A stretch of 64,000 bases of DNA from Anaerolineales bacterium (lineage in GTDB: Bacteria > Chloroflexota > Anaerolineae > Anaerolineales > Villigracilaceae), in assembly GCA_020634895.1 (NCBI GenBank), contig JACKAV010000004.1, forward strand, positions 62,001 to 126,000. The letters are read 5' to 3'. The notes beneath the pieces are model-generated. The model did not search any database. It was not told the origin of the DNA and saw nothing but the letters and a program-made list of their open reading frames with translations. Numbering within the stretch: the stretch's first letter is position 1; each line of letters starts with the position of its first letter. This document shows positions 33,023 to 42,016 of this stretch, piece after piece. The position numbers and the translations under genes were made by a program.

Positions 33023-33337
33023 ATGTATATCTTTCAAGTTCACCATTACATCAAACCTGAAGGCATCGAAGCCTACAAAGCCGCATCGCTTGAGAACGCG
33101 CAAAAGACCCGGCTCGAACCGGGCGTGCTGCGCTTTGAGGTTTTTCAAGATGCAGCCAACCCTGCACACTTCAGCCTGTTCGAAGTGTATGCCGATATGG
33201 CGGCGCGCGATGCGCATCTCGAAACCGAACACTTCCTGAAATGGAAGGATGTTTATCTCGCCACGCAGGAGCGAAAAGGCAATGGCGATGAATTTATTGC
33301 GCTGTATCCGGAAGAAGGGGATTGGGGAAAAGTATAA
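33023..33337 (+). CDS. Antibiotic-biosynthesis-monooxygenase (ABM) domain protein
   Basis: 104 residues of one dimeric alpha/beta ferredoxin-like domain: MYIFQVHHYIKPEGIEAYKAASLENAQKTRLEPGVLRFEVFQD, then FSLFEVYADMAARDAHLETEHFLKWKD. This matches YgiN/LsrG-like proteins that act on quinones or autoinducer adducts; the substrate is unknown. GGAGG precedes the ATG. It converges on holA, whose stop abuts its own. Confidence 0.85.
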   Translation: MYIFQVHHYIKPEGIEAYKAASLENAQKTRLEPGVLRFEVFQDAANPAHFSLFEVYADMAARDAHLETEHFLKWKDVYLATQERKGNGDEFIALYPEEGDWGKV

Positions 33338-34306
33338 CTAACGCGCCAGTTCAACAACAAGCGTATCGAGAGCCAGGTCCAGTGTGACCTGGCTTGTTTT
33401 TACCTGTTCATCGATCCGCAGCAGGCGATGGTAAATGCTCTCCAAAGCTTCCATTGAAAAGCGCTGGGCTTGCCCGGTGGTCTTTTCGGCAACATACGGA
33501 TGAACGGATAATGCGCGCGCCACGTCTTCTTTGTTTCCGCGCGCGTCGAGTATTTCCCTCGCCTGAATCAACAAACGGAATTGACGCACGACCATCCCCC
33601 ACAACGAGAACGGGTCTTCGTTCTCCAACAAACGATGCAATAATTTTTGCGCGACGTTGGCATTGCCTTGTGATAATGCATCGACAAAATCGAATACGCT
33701 TTGCTGGGATGTGACGATGCACACCGCCTCCACATCGGACCCGCGAACGGGTCGCTCCCAGTTGACATATGCCAGCAGTTTAGCCACTTCCATGCCCGCC
33801 TGACGGGTATCCACACCGACCATTTCGGCGAGACGCGCCGCCGCGGGCGGTTCGATCTGCCCATCCTGCTTCTTCGCTTCGTTGATGATCCAGCCGGGCA
33901 TATCGCGCGGCTTTGGAAGAAAGAACGCCTGACTCTTGACCAGCGTTTTGTTTTTATCAGCCCATTTGACCAGCCAGTGCTTTTCCGCTCCCTTTGGCTC
34001 GATGATCTCGGAGATGATGACCTTTACGGTATTCGGCGCCTTCTCTAAAAATTCAAGGAACTTCTTGCGGGCATCCGGCTTGGTATACCTTGAAGAAAGG
34101 GAGGACAAAAAGACAAGCCGCTTCGGCGCAAGGAACGGCATGGCGTTGACCGCGTTGTTGAGATCGTTCTCGGTCATCGTCCGCGCTTCAAGGCGGGTCG
34201 TGTTCATGTCCGCTGTGGTGGGATCGGTGAACTCGGAATCGAAATCCTTGAGCTTGCGCGCGATGGCGAATTCGTCGTTGCCGTAGAGGAGGAAAATGGT
34301 TGGCAT
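33338..34306 (-). CDS. holA: DNA polymerase III subunit delta
   Basis: Part of the clamp loader that opens the beta clamp. 322 residues from ATG 34306 (MPTIFLLYGNDEFAIARKL); the longer frame to 34402 reads through a low-complexity ATGATGAAT repeat and encodes no family sequence. Motifs include NAMPFLAPKRLVFLSSLS, LAEMVGVDTRQAGMEVAKLLAYV and the C-terminal helices VARALSVHPYVAEKTTGQAQRFS. Sequence identity is low across the family, so the call rests on order of motifs and length. Confidence 0.88.
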   Translation of the reverse strand: MPTIFLLYGNDEFAIARKLKDFDSEFTDPTTADMNTTRLEARTMTENDLNNAVNAMPFLAPKRLVFLSSLSSRYTKPDARKKFLEFLEKAPNTVKVIISEIIEPKGAEKHWLVKWADKNKTLVKSQAFFLPKPRDMPGWIINEAKKQDGQIEPPAAARLAEMVGVDTRQAGMEVAKLLAYVNWERPVRGSDVEAVCIVTSQQSVFDFVDALSQGNANVAQKLLHRLLENEDPFSLWGMVVRQFRLLIQAREILDARGNKEDVARALSVHPYVAEKTTGQAQRFSMEALESIYHRLLRIDEQVKTSQVTLDLALDTLVVELAR

Positions 34307-34310
34307 CTTG

Positions 34311-34341
<31 letters not shown>

Positions 34342-34358
34342 AAGGATTCAGCCGAATG

Positions 34359-34847
34359 CTATTTTGTGATGACTCGATGAACGCCTTTGCCCACCGGCAC
34401 AATCTTCACGATCTGCATGGAACCCAGGTCCGCTTCGGTGGTGACGTATTTCTGAAGCCACGGTCCAAGCGGTTTGCTGAGTTGATAGCCGAGGATGGCA
34501 AAGGTCAACGCGAATGGGATGAGTAGAACACGCCACAGCGTGGACTTGGTCCACCGAAGCGGGAACCAGGCGAAGGTCCCGGCAAGAAGCGCGCTGGTCG
34601 CCATATTCGTCCCACAGCCGGGATGAACCGCAAGGTCGCTTTCGCCGGAGTTGAGCCGCGCATGGGCTTCCGTTGCTGATTCCCAAATCTGTTCTGTGGT
34701 CAGATCGCCGAGAAGGAAAAATCCGGTCGGGTTGGAATGTCCCGCCATGCGTTGACCGGGAAGTTTGCGCGAAAGCAAATGGATGGTGGCATGTTCAAGC
34801 GCGTGATTGCGCCGCGTTTCGAGAATGAGGGGAAGGTCTAGGATCAT
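34359..34847 (-). CDS. DUF6391-like membrane protein
   Basis: 162 residues. RRNHALEHATIHLLSRKLPGQRMAGHSNPTGFFLLGDLT is a conserved His-rich start typical of the family as I recall it. SDLAVHPGCGTNMATSALLAGTFAWFPL carries a first hydrophobic segment and LWRVLLIPFALTFAILGYQL a second. The HEATIH pattern suggests metal binding but no enzyme activity is known. TATAAT at 34854-34859 on the minus strand ends 6 bases before the ATG, so the mRNA is probably leaderless. Confidence 0.7.
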   Translation of the reverse strand: MILDLPLILETRRNHALEHATIHLLSRKLPGQRMAGHSNPTGFFLLGDLTTEQIWESATEAHARLNSGESDLAVHPGCGTNMATSALLAGTFAWFPLRWTKSTLWRVLLIPFALTFAILGYQLSKPLGPWLQKYVTTEADLGSMQIVKIVPVGKGVHRVITK

Positions 34848-34853
34848 AAGTTG

Positions 34854-34859
34854 ATTATA
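34854..34859 (-). promoter_or_regulatory. -10 box of a leaderless transcript (DUF6391-like gene)
   Basis: TATAAT on the minus strand, 6 bases before the ATG at 34847, with no ribosome site. Confidence 0.55.
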
Positions 34860-34876
34860 TGTTAAATCGAGGGCTG

Positions 34877-35854
34877 TCAGGTTTGCAACTGAAGCATGGG
34901 TGAGTCATAAATCTTTTCGAGCAGTTCAAGGAACTCACCCGAAGGACGCGCCTTGAGTATCTCTTTGCGTTCGTCGCGCGTGAGGTGATTCATCATCACG
35001 TATTGGACGGCATTCTTGCGGAAGAGGCGCGAGCCGTCTTCGTCGCCGTAGAATTCGACACTGCGCGCGAGATGTTTGCGGATGGTCGCTTTCACCACAT
35101 CCGGCGGGACCTGGTCTCTGTCCATGCGTGAGAATATCCACGGGTTGGGAATCGCTCCGCGCCCGATCATGACCGCATCGACATTGGTGTACGCTTTCAT
35201 GCGGTCAATGTCCGCGACAGTTTTCACGTCGCCGCTGCCGATGACCGGAATCTTCACCAGTGACTTGACTTCGGCAATCGCATCCCAATCAGCATTGCCC
35301 GCGTAACGTTCTTCTTTTGTCCGCCCGTGGATGGCAACCAGTGAGCCGCCCTCTTCTTCGATGATGCGGGCGATGAGTTTGTAATTCTTGCATCGATCCC
35401 ACCCGAGGCGGATCTTACCGGTGACCGGTACACGCAAATTCTTCACCAGCTTGCGGAACGTCCGCGCGATTTTGAGCGGCGTCAGCATCATGCCCACGCC
35501 TGCGCCGCGGTCCGCTATCGTTTTGGCAGGACAGCCCATGTTGAGGTCGATCACATCCGGGTTATTCACCTGAATTTTCAGTGCCGCTTCGAGGATAAGG
35601 TCTGGGTCGTCGCCGTAGATTTGAAACGTGATGGGACGTTCCGGCTCGGTGAAATACATCCGCTTGGCAGGCTGCTTGGACTTGCTGAGAATCTTTTCCA
35701 CTTTAATGAACTCGGTATAGCTCATTGCCGAGCCAAGCTCACGGCAGATCGAGCGGAATGGCCAGTCAGAATACCCGTCCATGGGCGCAAGAATGGTATC
35801 GCCATAGATGGGTACATCTCGAATATAAAAAGTGGGGGTCTTGCTCTCGTTCAT
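34877..35854 (-). CDS. dus: tRNA-dihydrouridine synthase
   Basis: Reduces uridine to dihydrouridine in tRNA D-loops, using FMN and NADPH. 325 residues of TIM-barrel fold: LAPMDGYSDWPFRSICRELG, LNMGCPAKTIADRGAGVGMM with the catalytic Cys, VTGKIRLGWD, AIHGRTKEERYAGNADWDAI and IGSGDVKTVADI with GRGAIPNPWIF. It fits the DusB-like bacterial group. A TATACT box at 35865-35870 lies 10 bases before the ATG, giving a leader of only 3-4 bases. Confidence 0.94.
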   Translation of the reverse strand: MNESKTPTFYIRDVPIYGDTILAPMDGYSDWPFRSICRELGSAMSYTEFIKVEKILSKSKQPAKRMYFTEPERPITFQIYGDDPDLILEAALKIQVNNPDVIDLNMGCPAKTIADRGAGVGMMLTPLKIARTFRKLVKNLRVPVTGKIRLGWDRCKNYKLIARIIEEEGGSLVAIHGRTKEERYAGNADWDAIAEVKSLVKIPVIGSGDVKTVADIDRMKAYTNVDAVMIGRGAIPNPWIFSRMDRDQVPPDVVKATIRKHLARSVEFYGDEDGSRLFRKNAVQYVMMNHLTRDERKEILKARPSGEFLELLEKIYDSPMLQLQT

Positions 35855-35915
35855 AAGTTTAGAAAGTATAACAAATTAAATTCCCCATTCTTCACCACAG
35901 ATGAACGGGGAGTTT

Positions 35916-36007
35916 CTACATTCGGAAGCAATGGAGTGGAATATCACCACAGAGCACAGAGTTTCACCTTTGTTTTTCTCCGCGAACCCTGTGCTCTCTG
36001 TGGTGAA
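35916..36007. repeat. Palindromic intergenic repeat (CACCACAGAG family), copy C
   Basis: CTACATTCGGAAGCAATGGAGTG, then CACCACAGAGCACAGAG inverted against CTGTGCTCTCTGTGGTG. It is closely similar along its length to 63198-63299. It lies between dus and msrA. Confidence 0.7.
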
Positions 36008-36012
36008 TTAGA

Positions 36013-36564
36013 TTACGCCGCCTGCTTCTTCCACAACTCCAAAAAGTGCTTGCGGAATTTGCTTACCTTCGGCGCGACAACCGCCATGCAGTACGGCTGG
36101 TTCGGATTCTTGGCAAAATATTCCTGATGGTAATCCTCTGCCATGTAAAAATCCTTGAGCAGCTCCAACTCGGTGACGATGGGATGGTCCCAGATCTTCT
36201 GTTCGTTCAATTCCTTGATAAGCGCCTCGGCGGTTTCTTTCTGCTCGGGCGTGTGATAGTAAATGCCTGAGCGGTACTGCGTGCCCGTGTCCGCGCCCTG
36301 ACGGTTCATCGTCGTCGGGTCGTGGATTCCAAAGAAGATATTGAGCAGGTCGCGGAACGTGATGATCGACGGGTCAAATTTGATCTGCACGGCTTCGGCG
36401 TGTCCCGTAGTCCCGGTGCAAACATCGCGGTAGGACGGGTTGTCAACATGCCCGTTGGCATAGCCTGAGTCCACAGAAAGCACACCCTTCACTTCATCGT
36501 AAACTGCCTCGAGGCACCAGAAACATCCGCCAGCCAACGTTACGGTCTCATAATTCGTGTTCAT
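36013..36564 (-). CDS. msrA: Peptide-methionine (S)-S-oxide reductase
   Basis: Repairs oxidised methionine. 183 residues: TVTLAGGCFWCLEAVYDEVKGV holds the catalytic Cys in GCFW, followed by SGYANGHVDNPSYRDVCTGTTGHAEAV, FGIHDPTTMNRQGADTGTQYRSGIYY, and a C-terminal basic segment. AAAGGAGAATTTATC precedes the ATG. The first active-site residue is an ordinary TGC Cys codon, not TGA. Confidence 0.96.
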   Translation of the reverse strand: MNTNYETVTLAGGCFWCLEAVYDEVKGVLSVDSGYANGHVDNPSYRDVCTGTTGHAEAVQIKFDPSIITFRDLLNIFFGIHDPTTMNRQGADTGTQYRSGIYYHTPEQKETAEALIKELNEQKIWDHPIVTELELLKDFYMAEDYHQEYFAKNPNQPYCMAVVAPKVSKFRKHFLELWKKQAA

Positions 36565-36639
36565 GATAAATTCTCCTTTTCTTTTTCTTATGGATAAGAC
36601 GCCGTGTACTGCCGAAAACTTCTTAAGAAAGGATTACAA

Positions 36640-36664
36640 AAAGTCCGCCTCCACAGCGGACTTT
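36640..36664 (-). terminator. Terminator of the TPR membrane protein gene
   Basis: AAAGTCCGC/GCGGACTTT with a 7-base loop, followed on the minus strand by TTT. Confidence 0.75.
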
Positions 36665-36690
36665 GACGCTTCTTTCCTAGCCGGAAACTG

Positions 36691-37746
36691 TTACCTCGTC
36701 CCCGAAACTGTGACCAAGCCGCTGGTGACCTTCAGACTCACGAGTGCAAGTCCGGGCACCTGTTTTTCGATCTCGGTTCGCAAAGACTGGTTCAACCACG
36801 ACTCCATTTGCGAGACCAGAAAATCAGGAATCACCTGCTGCCCGACCTGCATGGAATCGACCTTGAAATACGGCTGCTGTTTTGCATCAATGGATAATTC
36901 ACCGACGATCAGCGCCGACGTGGAATCATCGCTTCCAACCACCATACCCCATATCTGAACCTTGCCGTCGCGCAAATAGACTTGAATATTGCTCAAAGGC
37001 AGGTCGGGGTTATTCTTCATCTCCATCGCGATCCATGAAGTCAACTGCTGCTCGGTGATGGTAACGGACGTCATCGTGCCCGGCTGGGGCAGACTATTCT
37101 CCAGGATCACTTTTGCTTCCTCTCCCGCCGTATCAGACGTGATGATCTCATCACCCGGGCGTTCGGGGGCGCCATCCATGCCGTTCTTCGCGTTTTCCAA
37201 TGCGAAGCCCAAAAGGGTATCTACCAGTGGGGCATATTCCGGGTACGACGCACTAACCTCGGCACGAGTCTGAGGCGCTACATCGTCCGCCAAAGCCGCT
37301 TCGTTGAACACGGTCGGTGTGGCGAGAGCCAGCACCTTGGCAACCTGCGAATTGGGGTTGCTCCTCGCGATCACAAAGGAAGTCGTACCAAATAGCAGCA
37401 AAGCGATCACAGTGACGAGCGCACCGCGCATCACATTGCGGTACGGATTCGTCTTTTTGGGCTGCATTTTATTGATCTGTTTGGGCAGCGGCAGTGTGGG
37501 GTTGATCGATGCGCGGACACGCACGAGTGCCAATTTTGCTTCTTCGTTTCTGGGGTTTATCTTGAGCACGCATTCATAACACTCAACCTTGCGCTTCTTT
37601 TCTTCCTCCACTTTGGCAAGGAGCATCCAGGCGGCTTCGTCATTGGGATAGGCTTCGAGAAGTTCGATCAGGTACTTCTTTGCCAAATCACGGTTCCCGC
37701 GCTGGAAGGTGTAATCTGCTTGTTTTAAAAGTTCTTGCTTTGTCAT
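36691..37746 (-). CDS. TPR membrane protein with exported C-terminal domain
   Basis: 351 residues. Residues 1-75 form about two TPR units (ADYTFQRGNRDLAKKYLIELLEAYPNDEAAWMLLAKVEEE). A transmembrane helix lies at about 102-122 (GALVTVIALLLFGTTSFVIA). The outer domain, about 210-350, has ITEQQLTSWIAMEMKN, LSNIQVYLRDGKVQIWGMV and FKVDSMQVGQQVIPDFLV, a beta-rich, lipid- or surface-binding-like pattern seen in Chloroflexota proteins. The cytoplasmic N-terminus may dock a partner. Just downstream of clpC but separated by a terminator. Confidence 0.7.
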   Translation of the reverse strand: MTKQELLKQADYTFQRGNRDLAKKYLIELLEAYPNDEAAWMLLAKVEEEKKRKVECYECVLKINPRNEEAKLALVRVRASINPTLPLPKQINKMQPKKTNPYRNVMRGALVTVIALLLFGTTSFVIARSNPNSQVAKVLALATPTVFNEAALADDVAPQTRAEVSASYPEYAPLVDTLLGFALENAKNGMDGAPERPGDEIITSDTAGEEAKVILENSLPQPGTMTSVTITEQQLTSWIAMEMKNNPDLPLSNIQVYLRDGKVQIWGMVVGSDDSTSALIVGELSIDAKQQPYFKVDSMQVGQQVIPDFLVSQMESWLNQSLRTEIEKQVPGLALVSLKVTSGLVTVSGTR

Positions 37747-37756
37747 TCTGATTAGA

Positions 37757-37789
37757 AGACCCTAAAGGTTTTTGAAACCTTTAGGGTCT
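37757..37789 (-). terminator. Terminator of clpC
   Basis: AGACCCTAAAGGTTT/AAACCTTTAGGGTCT, a 15-bp perfect stem with a 3-base loop between the clpC stop and the TPR gene. Confidence 0.8.
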
Positions 37790-37796
37790 CTCATAT

Positions 37797-40280
37797 TTAT
37801 AAACTCGGTTCCGCCACCGTCTCAGCAGACTTCTCGAGCGCGATATCGCCGTCGTCATCCACTTTCACTGTAACGGTATCACCGTCCACGAACTCGCCGG
37901 AAAGCAATCTGTCAGAAAGCGGATCTTCCACCTTCAACTGAATCACACGGCGCAGCGGACGCGCACCGAACTCCGAGTCGTAGCCCTGCTCCGCGAGCAG
38001 CGCCAAAGCTTCTTCGCCGGGGATCAGGTGCAGGTCATGGTCCTTGAGGCGTTCGGAGACCTTGTCAAGTTCGAGGCTGACGATCTTGCGGATGTCATCC
38101 TTATTGAGCGAGCGGAAGATGACCACCGCATCCACGCGGTTGATGAACTCGGGGCGGAAGGCGCGCTTGAGCGATTCGCTCAACTTCTTGCGCATATCTT
38201 CATACGAAAGTTTTTCCTCGGTCTCTTCGTCGCGCTTCAACGCGAAGCCGAGATTCGACTGGCGCTTGATCACATCCGCACCAATGTTGGAGGTCATCAC
38301 AATAATGGCATTGCGGAAATCGACCTTGTGTCCCTTCGCATCGCTGAGGTGACCTTCTTCCATGATCTGCAGCAGCATGTTGTGGACTTCAGGATGCGCC
38401 TTTTCGATCTCGTCGAAAACGACGATGGAATACGGACGGCGGCGCAGCGCTTCAGTGAGCTGACCCGCGTCTTCATAACCGACGTATCCGGGAGGGGCAC
38501 CCACGAGGCGCGAAGCCGTATGGCGTTCCATGAACTCGGACATATCGAGCATCACAGCGGCATCTTCACTGCCGAACATGAACCTGGCAAGCGCCTTGGT
38601 CAACTCGGTCTTGCCGACGCCGGTCGGTCCGAGGAACATGAACGAACCGATGGGACGTTTGGGATTCTTCAAACCAGCGCGGGCGCGGCGCACAGCGCGG
38701 GAGATGGCAATGATGGCATCTTCCTGCCCGACGATGGCTTTGCGAAGTTCCTCTTCCATCTTGAGCAGGCGGTGCGATTCTTCTTCGGTCAACTGCATGA
38801 GCGGAACACCCGTCCACATGGAAACGACTTCGGCAATATCCTCCGCCGAAACGACGGGGCTGTTCGCGCGATCCCAGCCGGTGCGCAGACGTTCGATCTG
38901 CTGGCTGAGGTCCAGTTCGCGTTCCTCCCATTCGCGCACATCTTCTGTGTTGCCTTCTTCATTGGCAAGCGAACGGTTCTGCCGCGCCTGGCGCAATTGA
39001 CTGAACAGGTCCTTGGCTTGTTTTGCCGCAGGGCTTTTGTACATGCGCACACGCGAAGAAGATTCATCGATCAGGTCGATGGCTTTATCGGGCAGGAATC
39101 TATCAGTCACATAGCGCGTGGAAAGATGCGCAGCGGCTTTAAGCGCGTCGTCGGAAATAACAAGGTGATGGTGTTCTTCATAAGCGGAACGAATGCCCTT
39201 GAGGATTTCAATGGTCTCATCTTCAGAGGGTTCGTCCACTTGAACAGGTTGGAAGCGGCGTTCGAGAGCCGCATCGGATTCGATATGTTTGCGGTATTCG
39301 TCCAGTGTCGTCGCGCCGATAACCTGTAATTCGCCGCGGGATAACGCGGGTTTAAGGATATTCGCAGCGTCGACGGAAGAGCCTGCGGCTCCCGCCCCGA
39401 CGAGCATGTGGACCTCATCTATGAACAGGATCGCGCCCGACTGCTTCAACTCATCTATGATGCGTTTCAGGCGTTCTTCAAATTGACCGCGGTACATCGT
39501 GCCAGCCACAAGCGACCCGACATCCAACTGGAGCAGACGCTTGTTCATGAGCGGAGCAGGCACATCGCCGTCGACAATGCGCTGGGCGAGTCCTTCCACG
39601 ATGGCGGTTTTGCCGACACCGGGTTCACCGATGAGGGCGGGATTGTTCTTGGTGCGGCGCGCCAGAATTTGAATGACGCGCTCGATCTCCATCTGACGAC
39701 CAATGACTGGGTCGAGTTTCTTCTCTTCGGCTTTGGCGGTCAGGTCAGATGCAAGTTGATCGACAAGCGGGGTTTTGGGATTGTTCCCGGCGGGGCGTCC
39801 GCCTGGTTGGGCGCCAGCAGGCGACGCCGAAGTCGATGAAGCGGATTCATTAAGCACGCGGCGGGTCTGCCTGCGGATCTGGTCGGGAGTCACACCCAGT
39901 CTGCGGAGCGCTTCGAGGGCAGTTGAGTCCACGCGCACCAATCCCAGCAGGATATGTTCCGTACCAATATAGTGATGCCCGAGGCGGCGTGCCTCGTCGA
40001 CAGCATATTCAAGGACCTGCTGGGTTTCGGGCGCCAGTTCAACGCGGTTGGGATCAAAATCGGTCGAACTGCTGGAGATGCGCGCAACCACTTCACGTAC
40101 CCGTTCAGATGACATGCCGAGTTCACGCAGCACGCGTCCCGCGACGCCACCTTCTTCATCCATTAAACCAAGGAGAAGGTGTTCGGTTCCAATACTATTT
40201 TGACGGGCGCGTTCCGCCTCTTGATGGGCGAGGCTGAGTACACGCCTTGCTCGCTGTGTAAATCGTTCCATGCCAGCCAT
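37797..40280 (-). CDS. clpC: ClpC-type ATP-dependent unfoldase (AAA+)
   Basis: A hexameric unfoldase that feeds substrates to ClpP. 827 residues from ATG 40280 ([20 protein letters not shown]), which has AGGAG 8 bases upstream; the longer frame to 40325 is dropped. Two Clp-N repeats ([10 protein letters not shown] and [10 protein letters not shown]), AAA1 with [13 protein letters not shown], a middle region with [13 protein letters not shown], and AAA2 with [14 protein letters not shown] and [11 protein letters not shown]. The C-terminal ends [13 protein letters not shown] long open frame on the plus strand at 38028-39329 is its shadow. Confidence 0.95.
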   Translation of the reverse strand: MAGMERFTQRARRVLSLAHQEAERARQNSIGTEHLLLGLMDEEGGVAGRVLRELGMSSERVREVVARISSSSTDFDPNRVELAPETQQVLEYAVDEARRLGHHYIGTEHILLGLVRVDSTALEALRRLGVTPDQIRRQTRRVLNESASSTSASPAGAQPGGRPAGNNPKTPLVDQLASDLTAKAEEKKLDPVIGRQMEIERVIQILARRTKNNPALIGEPGVGKTAIVEGLAQRIVDGDVPAPLMNKRLLQLDVGSLVAGTMYRGQFEERLKRIIDELKQSGAILFIDEVHMLVGAGAAGSSVDAANILKPALSRGELQVIGATTLDEYRKHIESDAALERRFQPVQVDEPSEDETIEILKGIRSAYEEHHHLVISDDALKAAAHLSTRYVTDRFLPDKAIDLIDESSSRVRMYKSPAAKQAKDLFSQLRQARQNRSLANEEGNTEDVREWEERELDLSQQIERLRTGWDRANSPVVSAEDIAEVVSMWTGVPLMQLTEEESHRLLKMEEELRKAIVGQEDAIIAISRAVRRARAGLKNPKRPIGSFMFLGPTGVGKTELTKALARFMFGSEDAAVMLDMSEFMERHTASRLVGAPPGYVGYEDAGQLTEALRRRPYSIVVFDEIEKAHPEVHNMLLQIMEEGHLSDAKGHKVDFRNAIIVMTSNIGADVIKRQSNLGFALKRDEETEEKLSYEDMRKKLSESLKRAFRPEFINRVDAVVIFRSLNKDDIRKIVSLELDKVSERLKDHDLHLIPGEEALALLAEQGYDSEFGARPLRRVIQLKVEDPLSDRLLSGEFVDGDTVTVKVDDDGDIALEKSAETVAEPSL

Positions 40281-40467
40281 AATTTTTTCTCCTAAATTCC
40301 TTTTGGGGATTCTACCAAAAAGCATCGCTCCCGTTGTAGGAAAAAGGTTAGAGTTTTCTTACGGGTACATATCAGGAACGCCAGGAAGGTGCAAATATGC
40401 ATCAAAACGGTCTATTTTTGCATGAAATAAAAGTTGACCTGCCCAAATGTACAGGTCAATACAGCAA

Positions 40468-40493
40468 AACAGGGACGCGTTTGCGTCCCTGTT
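40468..40493 (-). terminator. Terminator of the alpha/beta hydrolase gene
   Basis: AACAGGGACGC/GCGTCCCTGTT with a 4-base loop, downstream of the hydrolase stop on the minus strand. Confidence 0.75.
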
Positions 40494-40518
40494 CGAATTC
40501 AAAATCAACTTTTTAGAT

Positions 40519-41277
40519 TCAGCTTTTCAGGAATTTCACCACCTGTTTGTGGACATCTGCTGACTGCAATGCGCCGCGATGACCAAGCCCATTCGTCTCG
40601 ACGTATTGCACTCCGCTCCACGCGTTGGCGATGGCGCGGCTGTCTTCCACCGGCGTGACGTTATCGGACCGGTCGTGGAACATCAATGCAGGGATGTGAA
40701 TCCGCTTCACCATTTCTTCGTTGACGATCGCATCCAATGTGCCTCTGCCGAAAGTTTCATAGATCATTTCCCTCAGCCCGTGAATAAGCTCGTCGGGCAG
40801 TTTCGCCTGCACTTGAAAACGTGGGAGCGAATCCAAAAGCCGATTGAAAGCGCCCAAATACACCAGTCTGGATGGAGGCGGGAAGTTCCGTTCGACCAGC
40901 GCATAGGATGCGGCTAACGTCCCGAATGAATGGGCGATGACCACTTCGAATTTTCCTTCGCGCTTCATGACCAAGTCCAGAGTTGGGGCGATTTCGAGGA
41001 TGTTGGTCATACGCCCGTCTGATTCTCCGTGCGCAGGCTGGTCATACGCGATGACGCGATACCCAGCGGACAGCAGCGGCTCGACAAAACCCGTCATCTG
41101 CGCACGCGCTCCGCCCCAACCGTGCATCAACAAGACGTTTGGTCCGCTCTCGCCCCATGTGGTGACGGCAAGCTCGCCGCCTTCGAAAGGCAGACGGTAA
41201 TTCTCTCCGCGGGCAATAACGGCTTTATCGGTCGGTTTCACTTCATATTTGCTTGGGCTGAAAAAGGCGCGATACAC
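40519..41277 (-). CDS. Alpha/beta-fold hydrolase, TetR-controlled
   Basis: 252 residues. LLMHGWGG is the oxyanion region, IAHSFGTLAAS holds the nucleophile Ser (about residue 116), with Asp in MFHDRSDNVTP and His in NGLGHRG. It is likely an esterase of broad specificity. A stronger start (ATG 41327 with AAAGGAG) lies 50 bases upstream in another frame; one extra A in the run at about 41280 would join it as VIVKKVYRAFF, so the true N-terminus may be longer and the frame broken by a one-base error or mutation. The palindrome at 41346-41363 overlaps its promoter. Confidence 0.8.
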   Translation of the reverse strand: MYRAFFSPSKYEVKPTDKAVIARGENYRLPFEGGELAVTTWGESGPNVLLMHGWGGARAQMTGFVEPLLSAGYRVIAYDQPAHGESDGRMTNILEIAPTLDLVMKREGKFEVVIAHSFGTLAASYALVERNFPPPSRLVYLGAFNRLLDSLPRFQVQAKLPDELIHGLREMIYETFGRGTLDAIVNEEMVKRIHIPALMFHDRSDNVTPVEDSRAIANAWSGVQYVETNGLGHRGALQSADVHKQVVKFLKS

Positions 41278-41345
41278 CTTTTTACAATTACCTGAGTTTC
41301 AGTCTTCGATCCTTCTAAAACGTTCATGGTTTCTCCTTTAAAATT

Positions 41346-41363
41346 ACTTACTACCTAGTAAGT
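41346..41363. promoter_or_regulatory. TetR operator before the hydrolase gene
   Basis: ACTTACTACCTAGTAAGT: 8-base inverted arms around CC. It sits between TTGTCG (41369-41374) and TAAGTA (41345-41350) on the minus strand, so it overlaps the promoter spacer. Matches the operator at 41961-41978. Confidence 0.7.
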
Positions 41364-41378
41364 TTTTGCGACAAAAAT

Positions 41379-41950
41379 TTACTTGAGCAGATCCATTTTG
41401 ATCTGCGCGACGACAGTGGTGAATTTCCTGGCGCCCAACGCGCGAGCCATTTGCAACGCACCCTGCAGCGTGGACATGACCGCTGCCGCCTTATCGGCAG
41501 GATTTCCCTTAAAGTCGAACACGCCTGCATCCAAACCTTCGGCAAGCGTCGACTCCAGCCAGACGATTAATTCCTGATGAAGCGCCTGCACTTCTTCCTG
41601 CAATCCCTGGGGAATCGAGTTGAATTCCGCTTCCAACGAACCGACGAGGCAGACCTTGCCGTTGTCCGCCCGCATGTCGCTGTAGATTCTGAGGAACCAG
41701 TCCAGTTTTGCTTCAGGGAGAGATCTTTGACGCGCGCGTTATTGATCCACAATTTGAAACGTTCGCGATACCGTTTGATGACCGCAACGCCAAGGTCTTC
41801 CTTGCTCGGAAAGTGATAATGGATGGCGGCGTTCTTCACGCCCAATTCGGAAGCGATGTTGGCATAGCTGAACCCGTTGAATCCCTTATCCTGCAAAAGG
41901 GATTCAGCCAGATTTAGGATCGTCCGTTTGGAGTTCTCGATCTTGACCAT
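41379..41950 (-). pseudogene. TetR-family regulator broken by a one-base frameshift
   Basis: The N-terminus from ATG 41950 (MVKIENSKRTILNLAESLL) has the HTH FSYANIASELGVKNAAIHYHFPSKEDLGVAVIKRY. The frame then runs into nonsense after VKDLSL; the ligand domain continues in the next frame as EAKLDWFLRIYSDMRADNGK to the end at 41379. One extra C in the GGG run at 41716-41718 (plus strand) restores one TetR protein of about 190 residues. Either a true mutation or a homopolymer sequencing error. Its promoter and operator are perfect. Confidence 0.75.
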
Positions 41951-41957
41951 TGACAAT

Positions 41958-41986
41958 ATCTTACTTACTAGTAAGTAAACTGTCAA
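41958..41986 (-). promoter_or_regulatory. Autoregulated promoter of the TetR gene
   Basis: On the minus strand TTGACA (41981-41986), 17-base spacer, TAAGAT (41958-41963). The ATG at 41950 is 7 bases after the -10 box, so the transcript is probably leaderless. Confidence 0.7.
41961..41978. promoter_or_regulatory. TetR operator, perfect palindrome
   Basis: TTACTTACTAGTAAGTAA, an 18-base perfect palindrome lying in the -35/-10 spacer of the regulator's own promoter. Same half-site (ACTTACTA) as at 41346-41363. Confidence 0.8.
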
Positions 41987-42016
41987 GGTTTCCCCAACTC
42001 ACCTTTTCAACAGTAA

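Noticed and set aside
33023..33337. LsrG-type autoinducer-2 breakdown enzyme
   Set aside because: The ABM fold is visible, but no lsr genes accompany it and the fold is shared by many unrelated enzymes.
36013..36564. Selenocysteine form of MsrA
   Set aside because: MsrA is a known selenoprotein in some bacteria, but here the active-site codon is an ordinary Cys codon and the frame has no TGA.
38028..39329. 433-codon open frame on the plus strand opposite clpC
   Set aside because: It is antisense to a clear AAA+ gene with intact Walker motifs; its translation has no family pattern. High-GC third positions create such shadows.
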